This document shows positions 1 through 7,198 of a stretch of DNA of 20,941 bases, piece by piece (position 1 is the first letter of the stretch; the number at the start of each line of letters is the position of its first letter). The stretch covers positions 1 to 20,941 of the forward strand of contig CAZMVB010000048.1 in NCBI GenBank assembly GCA_964569795.1. Direction: 5' to 3'. Made by a program: the position numbers and the translations under genes. The stretch is from JAHJDS01 sp964569795. Lineage in GTDB: Bacteria; Desulfobacterota; Desulfarculia; Desulfarculales; JAHJDS01. The notes under the pieces are model-generated. The model saw only the letters and a list, made by a program, of their open reading frames with translations, made no database searches and was not told the DNA's origin.

Positions 1-145
1 GGATTTCGCCACTGAACTAACTCTGAATTCGGACCACTTTTCGTGGGGCAGGTCAGATCCAGCCCATATCTTGAAATGTTCGTCTTCATACCGATTTCGA
101 GATACTTACCCTTGAGCCACCCAGTCCACCAAGGCCGGCGGGTGG

Positions 146-365
146 AGGTATGAAAACCCTCTATTGACTCCAGACTCTCGCCGAAAAGTAAAGATAATGG
201 TCCACTCGCTTGACGACCGGCCTTTTTCGCGGCTGCAGTCCAGGCCGAGCTAGGCTAGCCGATCATATCTTGAAAGGATGAGCCCGGCCCGAGAGTCTCG
301 GCTCGAGAGATATATGTTTATTCTCGGCGACGGACAAGTCTGCCAAGGTATGTTCTGAATAGCGG
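146..365 (+). repeat. Dispersed repeat, copy A
   Basis: This stretch aligns by eye with 12345-12558 (copy B), with small indels. The best block, 221-268 against 12420-12467, differs at 2 of 48 positions. The left part, with TTGACTCC, CTCTCGCCGAAAAGT and TGGTCCACTCG, is also shared with copy C at 18581-18641. Copies A, B and C have the same orientation. Copy A includes a perfect CCGAGA-G-TCTCGG palindrome at 289-301. The TGGTCCACT motif is reminiscent of motifs near ends of some IS21-like elements, but no transposase is present, so the family is not assigned. Confidence 0.8.
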
Positions 366-848
366 AACGCCATCAGAATATTTGGAGATGGCATCACCCC
401 TATTCTGCCCGGGTCATCAGTGGCTGACCCGATGCTGGAATACATTGATTTTGTCAAAGCAGGCGACCGTCAAGAGAGGCGTAACGTAGTCTTAGCGACT
501 GGCATGGAAGTTAAACGCTGCTCTTAGTAAATTGACCATACAAGGGGTGCGACTGGGTGTAAAAAAGGCTGGCCGGGGAAAAGCGGGAAAACCCTGGCTG
601 GCCCCGGCCCAAAACCATAAGGCAAGCGATCCAGTGAAATATTTGGTTGAGGGCCTTAGATTTTGTATCCCGTGATTGACTATGCTGCCCTGCTCTTTGT
701 TCATCGGTCGAAATGAACTCACCTCACAATAGGGAATCCGAGCACGTCCGTGCTGCAGGCGCTACCACATCCGTCGATTGTTTCGAATCTACCATCGGAC
801 CAATCGACTGTGATGTGGTGTTGATAGTGGACTACTACCAAGTAGAAC

Positions 849-865
849 CCCGGTCCAAACCCGGG
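849..865 (-). terminator. Weak hairpin just after ridA
   Basis: A 5-bp GC stem (849-853 with 861-865) with a 7-nt loop lies 4 nt past the ridA stop on the minus strand. Only a poor T-rich tail (GTTCTACTTGG) follows. The position suits the end of the minus-strand operon, but the signal is weak and might be chance. Confidence 0.25.
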
Positions 866-869
866 CCTA

Positions 870-1250
870 CTACACAAAGGCAATGAGGTCGATTTCTACC
901 CGGGTCTCGAAAGGAAGCTCGGCGGCCTGAATACAGGTGCGGGCGGGAGGATTCTCGGGAAAGTATCGCCGATAGACCTCATTGAACTGACCATACTCGT
1001 CCATCTTCAGCAGATAGACCATGACCCGCAATACGTTTTCCAACGATGACCCGGCCTCTTCCAGGATGATCTTGACGTTGGTCAAGGCCAACTCGGCCTC
1101 CTCCTCGATGGTGCCCAAGCGCAATTCATTCGTCGCGGGATCGACCGCTCCCTGACCGGACAGGTAGATAAGTCCGTTGTGTATGATTGCCTGGGAATAT
1201 GGACCGCCGGTGACGGCGGCCTTATCGGTCACGAAAGTCTGTTTGCCCAT
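870..1250 (-). CDS. ridA: RidA family enamine/imine deaminase
   Basis: This is a 126-residue RidA/YjgF/UK114 protein. The family forms trimers in the cytoplasm and hydrolyses reactive enamine/imine intermediates to ketoacids and ammonia. The N-terminal GPYSQA motif, the GQGAVDP segment and the PPARTCI motif, which holds the conserved catalytic arginine, are all visible. The frame stays open to an upstream ATG at 1280, but I chose the ATG at 1250. It has GAGGAG six bases upstream and gives the usual family length and N-terminus (MGKQTFVT). It is the last gene of the minus-strand importer cluster, 40 bp after livF. That context suggests the importer's substrate may pass through an amino or enamine intermediate, which is inference. 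Confidence 0.93.
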   Translation of the reverse strand: MGKQTFVTDKAAVTGGPYSQAIIHNGLIYLSGQGAVDPATNELRLGTIEEEAELALTNVKIILEEAGSSLENVLRVMVYLLKMDEYGQFNEVYRRYFPENPPARTCIQAAELPFETRVEIDLIAFV

Positions 1251-1290
1251 ACTCGTCTCCTCGATTGGACTGGTTGACACCCGGGAAACC

Positions 1291-1995
1291 TTACAGGCCC
1301 AGGTACGTCTTCCGGATATGCGGGTTTTCCAGGAGTTCTTCGGCGTCGCCGCTTAGGGCCACCCGGCCGTTTTCCAGGACGTATCCCCGGTTGGACAGCT
1401 TGAGGGCGTGAAACACGTTCTGCTCGATGAGCAGGATCGCGGTTCCTTCTTCGTTGATGCGGTGGATGATCTCGAAGATGGTCGAAACCAGGATCGGGGC
1501 CAAGCCCAGGGAAGGCTCGTCGAGCATCAGCACCTTGGGCCGGGACATCAGGCCGCGTCCCATGGCCAGCATCTGCTGCTCGCCGCCGCTGAGGGTGCCC
1601 GCCTTTTGCTTGGTTCGCTCCTTGAGCCGGGGGAAGTAGGAAAACACCTGCTCCATGGTCTCGGCCCTGAGCTTCTTGACCTGGGGGAACTGGGCCCCCA
1701 TTTCCAGGTTTTCCTCGACGGTGAGGGTCGGAAAGATGTGGCGCCCCTCTGGGACGTGGCTGATACCCAATTCGACGATCCGGGCCGGGGAGGCCCTGGA
1801 GATGTCCCGGCCTTGGAATTGGATCGACCCCCTGTGGCCGCGGAGCAAGCCCGAAATGGCCTGCAAGGTGGTCGATTTGCCCGAGCCGTTCGAGCCTATT
1901 ATGGACACCACCTCGCCTTCGGCAAGTTCGAACTCGACCCCGGACAGGGCCTGGAGGTCGCCGTAATAAACGTCAAGGCCATTAACGGTAAGCAT
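1291..1995 (-). CDS. livF: Branched-chain-type ABC transporter ATPase LivF
   Basis: This 234-residue ATPase is one of two energising subunits of a Liv-type (HAAT) importer at the inner membrane. It has Walker A GSNGSGKS at about residues 34-41, an intact LSGGEQQ signature, Walker B VLMLDEPSLGLAP and a switch histidine region LLIEQN. The C-terminus (HIRKTYLGL) is typical of LivF. The start is the ATG at 1995, and it overlaps the end of livG by 14 bp, so the two are probably translationally coupled. The substrate cannot be read from the ATPase. Confidence 0.95.
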   Translation of the reverse strand: MLTVNGLDVYYGDLQALSGVEFELAEGEVVSIIGSNGSGKSTTLQAISGLLRGHRGSIQFQGRDISRASPARIVELGISHVPEGRHIFPTLTVEENLEMGAQFPQVKKLRAETMEQVFSYFPRLKERTKQKAGTLSGGEQQMLAMGRGLMSRPKVLMLDEPSLGLAPILVSTIFEIIHRINEEGTAILLIEQNVFHALKLSNRGYVLENGRVALSGDAEELLENPHIRKTYLGL

Positions 1996-2710
1996 TGACG
2001 AATTCCTTGCCCAGGTAGGCCTCGATCACCTGCTCGTCTTTGACCACCTCCTCGGGCCGACCCTCGGCTATCTGTTCGCCGTAGTTGATGACCACCACCC
2101 GGTGGGACAGCGCCATCACTCCCTGCATGACGTGCTCGATCAACAGGACGCTCATCCCTTGGGAGTTGATGTCGCGGATAAGGGCGATCAGTTCGTCCAC
2201 CTCCGAAGGGTTCAAGCCGGCCATGACCTCGTCCAACAGCAGCACCTCGGGCCGGGTGGCTAAGGTCTTGGCCAGTTCCAGTCTCTTGCGCAGGGGCAGG
2301 GGCAGGCTGTTGGCCTTGACGTCGGCGTAGCGGCTGAGACCCACGAAGTCAATGATTTCAGAGGCGGTCGCCCTGGCCCGGGTGTTGGACTTCTCCCGCA
2401 GCATGGCCCCGATGACGACGTTTTCCAGGACGGTGATGTTCAAAAACGGGCGCACGACCTGGAAGGTCCTGACCAACCCCATGCGGCACAACTGGAAGGG
2501 CCTTTTCCCGGTCACGTCCCGTCCCTCAAGGGTGATCCGGCCGGAGTCCAGAGGCAGAAAGCCGGTCAGGCAGTTGAACACCGTGGTTTTGCCCGCCCCG
2601 TTCGGTCCGATCAGGCCCAGGATCTCGCCCCGGTCCAGGCCGAGGGACAAATCGGATACGGCCAGCAGGCCCCCGAAGCTCTTGGAGATTTTTTGGGCCT
2701 CGAGAATCAT
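1982..2710 (-). CDS. livG: Branched-chain-type ABC transporter ATPase LivG
   Basis: A protein of about 242 residues, the second ATPase of the Liv-type importer. Walker A is GPNGAGKT and Walker B is VLLLDEVMAGLNP. The ABC signature is not a canonical LSGGQ: the matching segment reads LPLPLRKRLELA. Related variants occur in this subfamily, so this need not mean loss of function. I chose the ATG at 2710, where TGATG overlaps the livM stop; a GTG one codon upstream (2713) is equally possible. It lies between livM and livF, with both junctions overlapping. Confidence 0.94.
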   Translation of the reverse strand: MILEAQKISKSFGGLLAVSDLSLGLDRGEILGLIGPNGAGKTTVFNCLTGFLPLDSGRITLEGRDVTGKRPFQLCRMGLVRTFQVVRPFLNITVLENVVIGAMLREKSNTRARATASEIIDFVGLSRYADVKANSLPLPLRKRLELAKTLATRPEVLLLDEVMAGLNPSEVDELIALIRDINSQGMSVLLIEHVMQGVMALSHRVVVINYGEQIAEGRPEEVVKDEQVIEAYLGKEFVNAYR

Positions 2711-3675
2711 CACCGGTCCAGTCTCAGCCAGGGATTGAGGGCCCGTTTGACGTAAACCAGGATGCCCTGGCGCATGAACAGCACCACCAGGATGGCCACG
2801 ACCCCGTAAAGGATAAGGTGCAGGCCCTCCAGGCCGCCCTTGGCCAGATAGGCCCGGGCGATCTCGGCCAGAGGCGTCAGGATGAACGAGCCCAGGATCG
2901 GCCCCAAGACCGTGCCGATGCCGCCAACGATGGGCCTCAAGATCAACTCGATGGACAGACCCATGCCCATGATCTGGTTGGGGTGGATGTAGAAGACGAA
3001 ATTGGCGTAAAAGGCCCCGGCCAGGGAACTCATGAAGGCGCTGATGGCAATGGCGATCATCGAGTATTTGAAGGGATTGACGCCCAGGGCCTGGGCCGCC
3101 TCCTCATCCTCCCTGATGGCGACCATGAACCGGCCCAGCCGCGAGACCTCCATCAGCCGGACGACGATCACCGAGAAAACCATGAATGCCAGGGCGATGT
3201 AGTAGTAAGGCACGTTGCTGCGAAACTGCATGTGGGCGAAGGAGGGCTTGAAATCCAAAAAGATGCCCGAGAAACCGCCCAGGGCGCTGATGTGGGAGAC
3301 GACCAGCCGGGTGATCTCGGCAAAGGCGATGGTCAGGATGACGAAATAGACGCCCCGAAGACCGAACCTGAATCCCAGGAACCCGACGAACTGGCTGATT
3401 ATGGTCGCGATGACGCCGCCGATCAGCATGCCGATCCAGGGGCTCAGGCCGAATTTCTGGGCCAGATAGGTCGTGGTGTAGGCGCCCACGCCCACGAAGA
3501 GGGCATGCCCCAGGGAGATGTGGCCGGTGTAACCGGTCAGGACGTTCCAGGCCTGGCCCAGGTAGGCGAATAGAAATATCCAGACGAAGATGCCGAGGGC
3601 GTACTTGTCCAGGAAAAGGGGGAGGACGAGCAACACCGCCAGCGACAGGGTCAACAGGACGTAGAGGCGCTTCAT
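2710..3675 (-). CDS. livM: Branched-chain-type ABC transporter permease LivM
   Basis: This is an inner-membrane permease of 321 residues with many hydrophobic segments. It contains the LivM-typical stretch with NVLTGYTGHISLGHALF and the cytoplasmic EDEEAAQALG loop that couples to the ATPases. The frame stays open upstream to 4104, but that extension is out-of-frame livH sequence rich in G, R and H. The real start is the ATG at 3675, which overlaps the livH stop as ATGA. It should pair with LivH to form the channel. Confidence 0.95.
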   Translation of the reverse strand: MKRLYVLLTLSLAVLLVLPLFLDKYALGIFVWIFLFAYLGQAWNVLTGYTGHISLGHALFVGVGAYTTTYLAQKFGLSPWIGMLIGGVIATIISQFVGFLGFRFGLRGVYFVILTIAFAEITRLVVSHISALGGFSGIFLDFKPSFAHMQFRSNVPYYYIALAFMVFSVIVVRLMEVSRLGRFMVAIREDEEAAQALGVNPFKYSMIAIAISAFMSSLAGAFYANFVFYIHPNQIMGMGLSIELILRPIVGGIGTVLGPILGSFILTPLAEIARAYLAKGGLEGLHLILYGVVAILVVLFMRQGILVYVKRALNPWLRLDR

Positions 3676-4541
3676 GTCTTGCGTCCGAGCAATCCCTTGG
3701 GCCGAATGAGCATAATCACCACCAGCAGGCCGAAGCTGACCAGGTGTTTCAGGGTGGCCGGCAGCCACAGGGCCGACAGCGATTCGGCCAGACCGAGAAT
3801 GACCCCGCCGATCATGGCCCCCGGGAGGCTGCCCATGCCGCCCAGGATGACCACCACGAAGGCGATCATGGTGAAGTCGTGACCGAGGTAGGGAAAGACC
3901 GACATGAGCGGGACCATCAACGCCCCGGCGGCGCCGGTGAGGGCCGCGCCCAATCCGAAGGAGATGTTGTTGATGCGATCGACCTTGATCCCCACCAACA
4001 CGGCCCCGGTCCGGTTGTCGGCCGCCGCCCGGATGGCCTTGCCCATGTCGGTGTATTTCAAAAAGGCAAAGACGGCCAGGGTGATGGCCAAGGCCAGACC
4101 GCAAGCCAGTAACCGGGCCACGTCCACGTCGGACGAGCCGATGTTAAAGGACTTGAGGCTGATGGCCAGGTTGGCGGTGCGGTGATTGGGCCCCCAAAAA
4201 AGAAGGGCCGCGTTTTCGATGATCAGTCCCAGGGACACCAGGGGCACCACCTGCATCGCCTCGGGGAAATCGAGGATGCGGTTGACGATGGACGACTGGA
4301 TCAGATACCCCAGCCCGAACATCATCAGGGCCACGGCCGGGATCGACAGATAGGGGCTGACGCCGAACAGCGACAGGATCCAGTACGAGAGATACATCCC
4401 CAGGACGATCATCGGACCATGGGCGAAGTTGATTACGCCCATGACGCCGAAGATCAGGGAGAGCCCCATGGCGATGAGGCCATAGAGCCCTCCCAACAGG
4501 ATTCCCTGGATGACCAGCTGCAGAGCCAGGGCGGTGTCCAT
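3672..4541 (-). CDS. livH: Branched-chain-type ABC transporter permease LivH
   Basis: This is a 289-residue hydrophobic permease with the LivH-typical opening GILLGGLYGLIAMGLSLIFGVMG and the motif INFAHG. The coupling loop is seen as DMGKAIRAAADN, and the C-terminus ends with LIRPKGLLGRKT. The ATG at 4541 follows the binding-protein stop after 6 bp. The stop overlaps the livM start, consistent with one transcript for all five transporter genes. Confidence 0.95.
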   Translation of the reverse strand: MDTALALQLVIQGILLGGLYGLIAMGLSLIFGVMGVINFAHGPMIVLGMYLSYWILSLFGVSPYLSIPAVALMMFGLGYLIQSSIVNRILDFPEAMQVVPLVSLGLIIENAALLFWGPNHRTANLAISLKSFNIGSSDVDVARLLACGLALAITLAVFAFLKYTDMGKAIRAAADNRTGAVLVGIKVDRINNISFGLGAALTGAAGALMVPLMSVFPYLGHDFTMIAFVVVILGGMGSLPGAMIGGVILGLAESLSALWLPATLKHLVSFGLLVVIMLIRPKGLLGRKT

Positions 4542-4547
4542 CCAGAT

Positions 4548-5828
4548 CTACCTCTTCCAGAGCTGCGGGGCGGGGAAGACGTAGTCCTTGGCCTGAGCGA
4601 ACTTCTTGGGCAAGACCACCTTGACCCGCTTCATTGGGTCCGGATCGGGCAACACCTGGATCAGTCCGGTCATGGCCCCGGTGTTATCGCCGTTGGGGGC
4701 GAACTTAATCGGTCCACCCAGCACGGGATGGTTCTTGAAGTTGGTCTTCCGCAGCGCGGCCACGATGGCGTTGGTCTTGTCCGAACCGGCCCGCTCGAGG
4801 GCGTCGGCCAGGACCAGCATGCCGGTAAAGGCATAGGCCGAGTTGGTGTCCAGGTTGTCCCCGTAGGCCTTCTTGAAGGCGGCGTTGGCCTTCCGGTAGA
4901 CCGGGGACAGGGGGTTGATCCAGGGCACGTTGACCATGACGTAGAGGATCAGCTTGTCCAGGGCCTTGACCACCTCGGTCTCGTACCAGCCGGGGGAACC
5001 CGGACCGAAAATGCCCATCAGTTCAACGCGCTGCTTGTAGAGTTCGCGGGTCAACAGCACGCTGTCGCCCGGCCGCGAGATCGGGAAGAGGATGTCGGGC
5101 TTGGCCCGCTTGATCTTGGCCACCTCGGTGGACAGATCCTGGATGCCCAGGGGGTACTGGACGCGCTCGACGATCTTGATCGGCAGTCCCGACTTGGCCA
5201 TGAACTTGAGGAAACCGCCCGACATGGCCAGGCCGAAGGGATCGGCCGTGTTGGTGACCACGGCCCGCTTGGGCATGACGTGCTTGGCCGTGGTGACCTG
5301 CTTGAGGTACTTGACCGCGCCGCCGACCAGGCCCCGGGCGGTGATGAACACCCGGAAGCTGTACTTGTAGCCCTTCCGGGTGATGGCGTCCATGGCCGCC
5401 ACGTCCATGACGAAGGGCTTCTGGCGCTGTTCGCACAAGGTGGCGATGGCCATGGCCGTGCCCGACTGGAAGCATCCGATGATGGCCGCCGCGCCTTCCT
5501 TGATCAGCCGATCCGCCTCTTGGCGTCCGACGGCCGGTTTGGTCTCGGAATCGCCCAGGAGGACCTTGATCTTGGCCCCGCCCATGGACTTGATGCCGCC
5601 GGCGTCGTTGACCATCTTGGCCGCCAGCAGGTTGGCCTTGCGCTGACCCTGGCCGATGATGGACAGCGGGCCGGTGACGGGCTGGACCGACCCGACCTTG
5701 ATTTCCTTGGGCGCGGCCCGCAGCAGCGTGGGCACCCCGAAGGTCACTCCGGCCACGCCGGCGCCGGCCACGCCGGTCGCCTTGAGAAAACTTCTCCTGA
5801 TCATCCCGTCGTCCTTTTTCTGACTCAT
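4548..5828 (-). CDS. Liv-type ABC transporter substrate-binding protein with Tat signal
   Basis: This is a 426-residue periplasmic binding protein of the Peripla_BP_6 (LivJ/LivK-like) family. The N-terminus carries a twin-arginine signal (RRSFLK at residues 11-16, then an alanine/glycine/valine-rich stretch). The likely cleavage is near LLRAA (about residue 39), so it is probably exported folded by the Tat system. The mature part starts IKVGSVQPVTGPLS, as is typical of the family. A purine-rich ribosome site (GGAAGGGGAAGG) precedes the ATG at 5828. It leads the importer genes and directly follows the rdhA-like gene. The family also binds amides, aromatic acids and other organic acids, so the amino acid label should not be taken literally. 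Confidence 0.92.
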   Translation of the reverse strand: MSQKKDDGMIRRSFLKATGVAGAGVAGVTFGVPTLLRAAPKEIKVGSVQPVTGPLSIIGQGQRKANLLAAKMVNDAGGIKSMGGAKIKVLLGDSETKPAVGRQEADRLIKEGAAAIIGCFQSGTAMAIATLCEQRQKPFVMDVAAMDAITRKGYKYSFRVFITARGLVGGAVKYLKQVTTAKHVMPKRAVVTNTADPFGLAMSGGFLKFMAKSGLPIKIVERVQYPLGIQDLSTEVAKIKRAKPDILFPISRPGDSVLLTRELYKQRVELMGIFGPGSPGWYETEVVKALDKLILYVMVNVPWINPLSPVYRKANAAFKKAYGDNLDTNSAYAFTGMLVLADALERAGSDKTNAIVAALRKTNFKNHPVLGGPIKFAPNGDNTGAMTGLIQVLPDPDPMKRVKVVLPKKFAQAKDYVFPAPQLWKR

Positions 5829-5926
5829 GATGCCTTCCCCTTCCTTCCCTGTTGGTGACCATTAAATCAATACGGCGTCCGGTGAATTCGCCGCCGTATG
5901 TTTTCACTTCCCCGGCCCCGGATTGA

Positions 5927-5945
5927 CCTGGCAGCTAGTTCCAGG
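5927..5945. promoter_or_regulatory. Dyad between promoter candidate and transporter genes
   Basis: CCTGG (5927-5931) and CCAGG (5941-5945) form an inverted repeat around a GCTAG-containing centre. It lies just downstream of the candidate -10 element on the minus strand, a position where a repressor could act. There is no further support. Confidence 0.25.
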
Positions 5946-5951
5946 CCCACG

Positions 5952-5981
5952 ATATTAGTAGGGAATGTCAGGCCAAGTCAA
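5952..5981 (-). promoter_or_regulatory. Candidate sigma70-type promoter for the ABC importer
   Basis: On the minus strand, TTGACT (5976-5981) is followed after 18 nt by TAATAT (5952-5957), a reasonable -35/-10 pair. It lies in the 184-bp gap between the rdhA-like gene and the binding-protein gene. It would let the importer be transcribed separately from the dehalogenase genes. No strong minus-strand terminator is visible before it, so readthrough is also possible. Confidence 0.4.
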
Positions 5982-6012
5982 GGGTACGCCCGCCGCTCGT
6001 TTTTTTGTCTGC

Positions 6013-7188
6013 CTAACCTCTCCAGAACCGGTCGGTCGGATAGGGCCTTTGGAAGCCCAACCGTCTGTCCGCCCACAGGATGGTCCGGTTGAGCGAGGGC
6101 ACACGCTTTATCAGCCACCGGGTCAAGTCATGCCACCGGGCGGGCGGCTTGTTAAAGGGGCAGACCCGGATACATTGGGTGCAGTCAGCCCGCCGGATGG
6201 CCCAGTAGGTGAAACACTTCTCGCAGTCCACGTACCACTTCCTGACTCCCGAGTGGCTGGAGATGTTGGGACCTCGAGTGGTCATCCCGCCGTGAGGGAT
6301 GGCCTGGGACGGGCAGTGGACGGCGCAAGTTTTACAGACGTTGCAAAACTTTACCACACCGAAGGGACGATAGGAATCATATTCCAGGGGCAGATCGGTG
6401 AATACTTTGCAAATCCTGACCCGGGGACCGTACTTTTCGGTTACCAACAGTCCCATTCTGGACCACTCGCCCAGGCCGGCCGCCAGGGCCAGGGGCACGC
6501 TCAAGGCGGTGTCGTTGCCACTGGGCAGGGCCCGATAGCCAAGGGTTCGAATGAAGGCGGCCACAAGATTGGCCGTCACGGCCATCAGCGAGTAGCCCAG
6601 GCCCGTGGTCACGCCCTGAAGGACCATGGCCTGATTACGCATGGTTTCATAATCCATGGGGATGGCCATGACCACGGCGGCCTCGATCCCCGGGGGTAGT
6701 TCCAGTTGACGGTGGGTCCGGTCGATGAGGTTGTATTCGTGGGAGTAAACCCAAGTCGGATGGACCGGCGCAATCCCCACCAAACCGGCTCCCAACCGCC
6801 GGGCCGCCGTTTTGACCAAGTGGGCCATCCGCCGTGGTGAACCACTGACCGGCCCGCCCTCGGCAGCGAACCGCTCGGCCTTGGGGACCACACCCTCCCA
6901 GCCATACAGGCCATGGCCGGAAGCGGAGTTGCCCATGGCAAAGCCCCATTCGATGTTCCAGGCGGCATTACGCAGCGCATAGTCTGGCTTGCGCCAACCG
7001 GGTCTGCCCTTGTAAACCACCTCGGCGTAGAACCGCCGGGACCACTTCTCGAATTCCGGGTCCCACACGAAGCGCTTGAACATCTCGTTTTTTTGATCGA
7101 AGCGATGGTCGGTCACCTCGAAGCCGACGTCCATCGGGACCTGTCGGGCCGGGGTGTGACCGGAACCGTTTGATCCGGTGGCCTGCAC
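6013..7188 (-). CDS. Reductive dehalogenase-like protein (RdhA family), no Tat signal
   Basis: This 391-residue protein belongs to the RdhA family, corrinoid and iron-sulfur enzymes that remove halogens reductively. The C-terminal third is diagnostic: C282-x2-C285-x2-C288-x3-C292-P, then KWYVDCEKCFTYW, then C336-x2-C339-x3-C343-PFNKP, giving ligands for two 4Fe-4S clusters. The N-terminal part (FDQKNEMFKR, WDPEF) resembles the start of mature RdhA proteins. There is no twin-arginine motif or hydrophobic leader, and no small RdhB membrane-anchor gene adjoins it. No NAD(P)H-reductase domain is fused at the C-terminus. It is therefore probably cytoplasmic. The start is GTG at 7188; an ATG at 7134 with AGG upstream is possible. 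It lies 10 bp after the UroD-family gene. QueG-type enzymes were considered but fit less well. Confidence 0.85.
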   Translation of the reverse strand: MQATGSNGSGHTPARQVPMDVGFEVTDHRFDQKNEMFKRFVWDPEFEKWSRRFYAEVVYKGRPGWRKPDYALRNAAWNIEWGFAMGNSASGHGLYGWEGVVPKAERFAAEGGPVSGSPRRMAHLVKTAARRLGAGLVGIAPVHPTWVYSHEYNLIDRTHRQLELPPGIEAAVVMAIPMDYETMRNQAMVLQGVTTGLGYSLMAVTANLVAAFIRTLGYRALPSGNDTALSVPLALAAGLGEWSRMGLLVTEKYGPRVRICKVFTDLPLEYDSYRPFGVVKFCNVCKTCAVHCPSQAIPHGGMTTRGPNISSHSGVRKWYVDCEKCFTYWAIRRADCTQCIRVCPFNKPPARWHDLTRWLIKRVPSLNRTILWADRRLGFQRPYPTDRFWRG

Positions 7189-7198
7189 CCAACCGGCC

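Larger units (their letters stand above)
1..869. other. Gene-free left region with a repeat copy and hairpins
   Basis: No open frame here has a good ribosome binding site plus a recognisable family. The stretch contains repeat copy A (about 146-365), an isolated GGACCACTTTT motif at 32-42, and three inverted repeats: 374-380 with 401-407 (7 bp, 20-nt loop), 410-416 with 425-431 (7 bp, 8-nt loop) and 571-578 with 602-609 (8 bp, 23-nt loop). The small minus-strand frames at 263-457 and 492-722 are not supported as genes. It may be decayed mobile-element DNA, which is inference. Confidence 0.6.

Noticed and set aside
492..722. 76-codon minus-strand frame
   Set aside because: No ribosome site or family; it lies across a GC-rich hairpin and is probably chance.
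2818..3573. Plus-strand frame opposite livM
   Set aside because: Low-complexity antisense translation (DGQ/HDE-rich) of a clear permease gene, with no ribosome site of note.
4182..5858. Long plus-strand frame of 558 codons opposite livH and the binding-protein gene
   Set aside because: It is rich in G, H, D and Q with no domain, and is the antisense shadow of two well-supported genes in GC-rich DNA.
5023..5907. Minus-strand frame of 294 codons overlapping the binding-protein gene
   Set aside because: An R/G/H-rich shifted reading of the same strand; the binding-protein frame has the Tat signal and family motifs.
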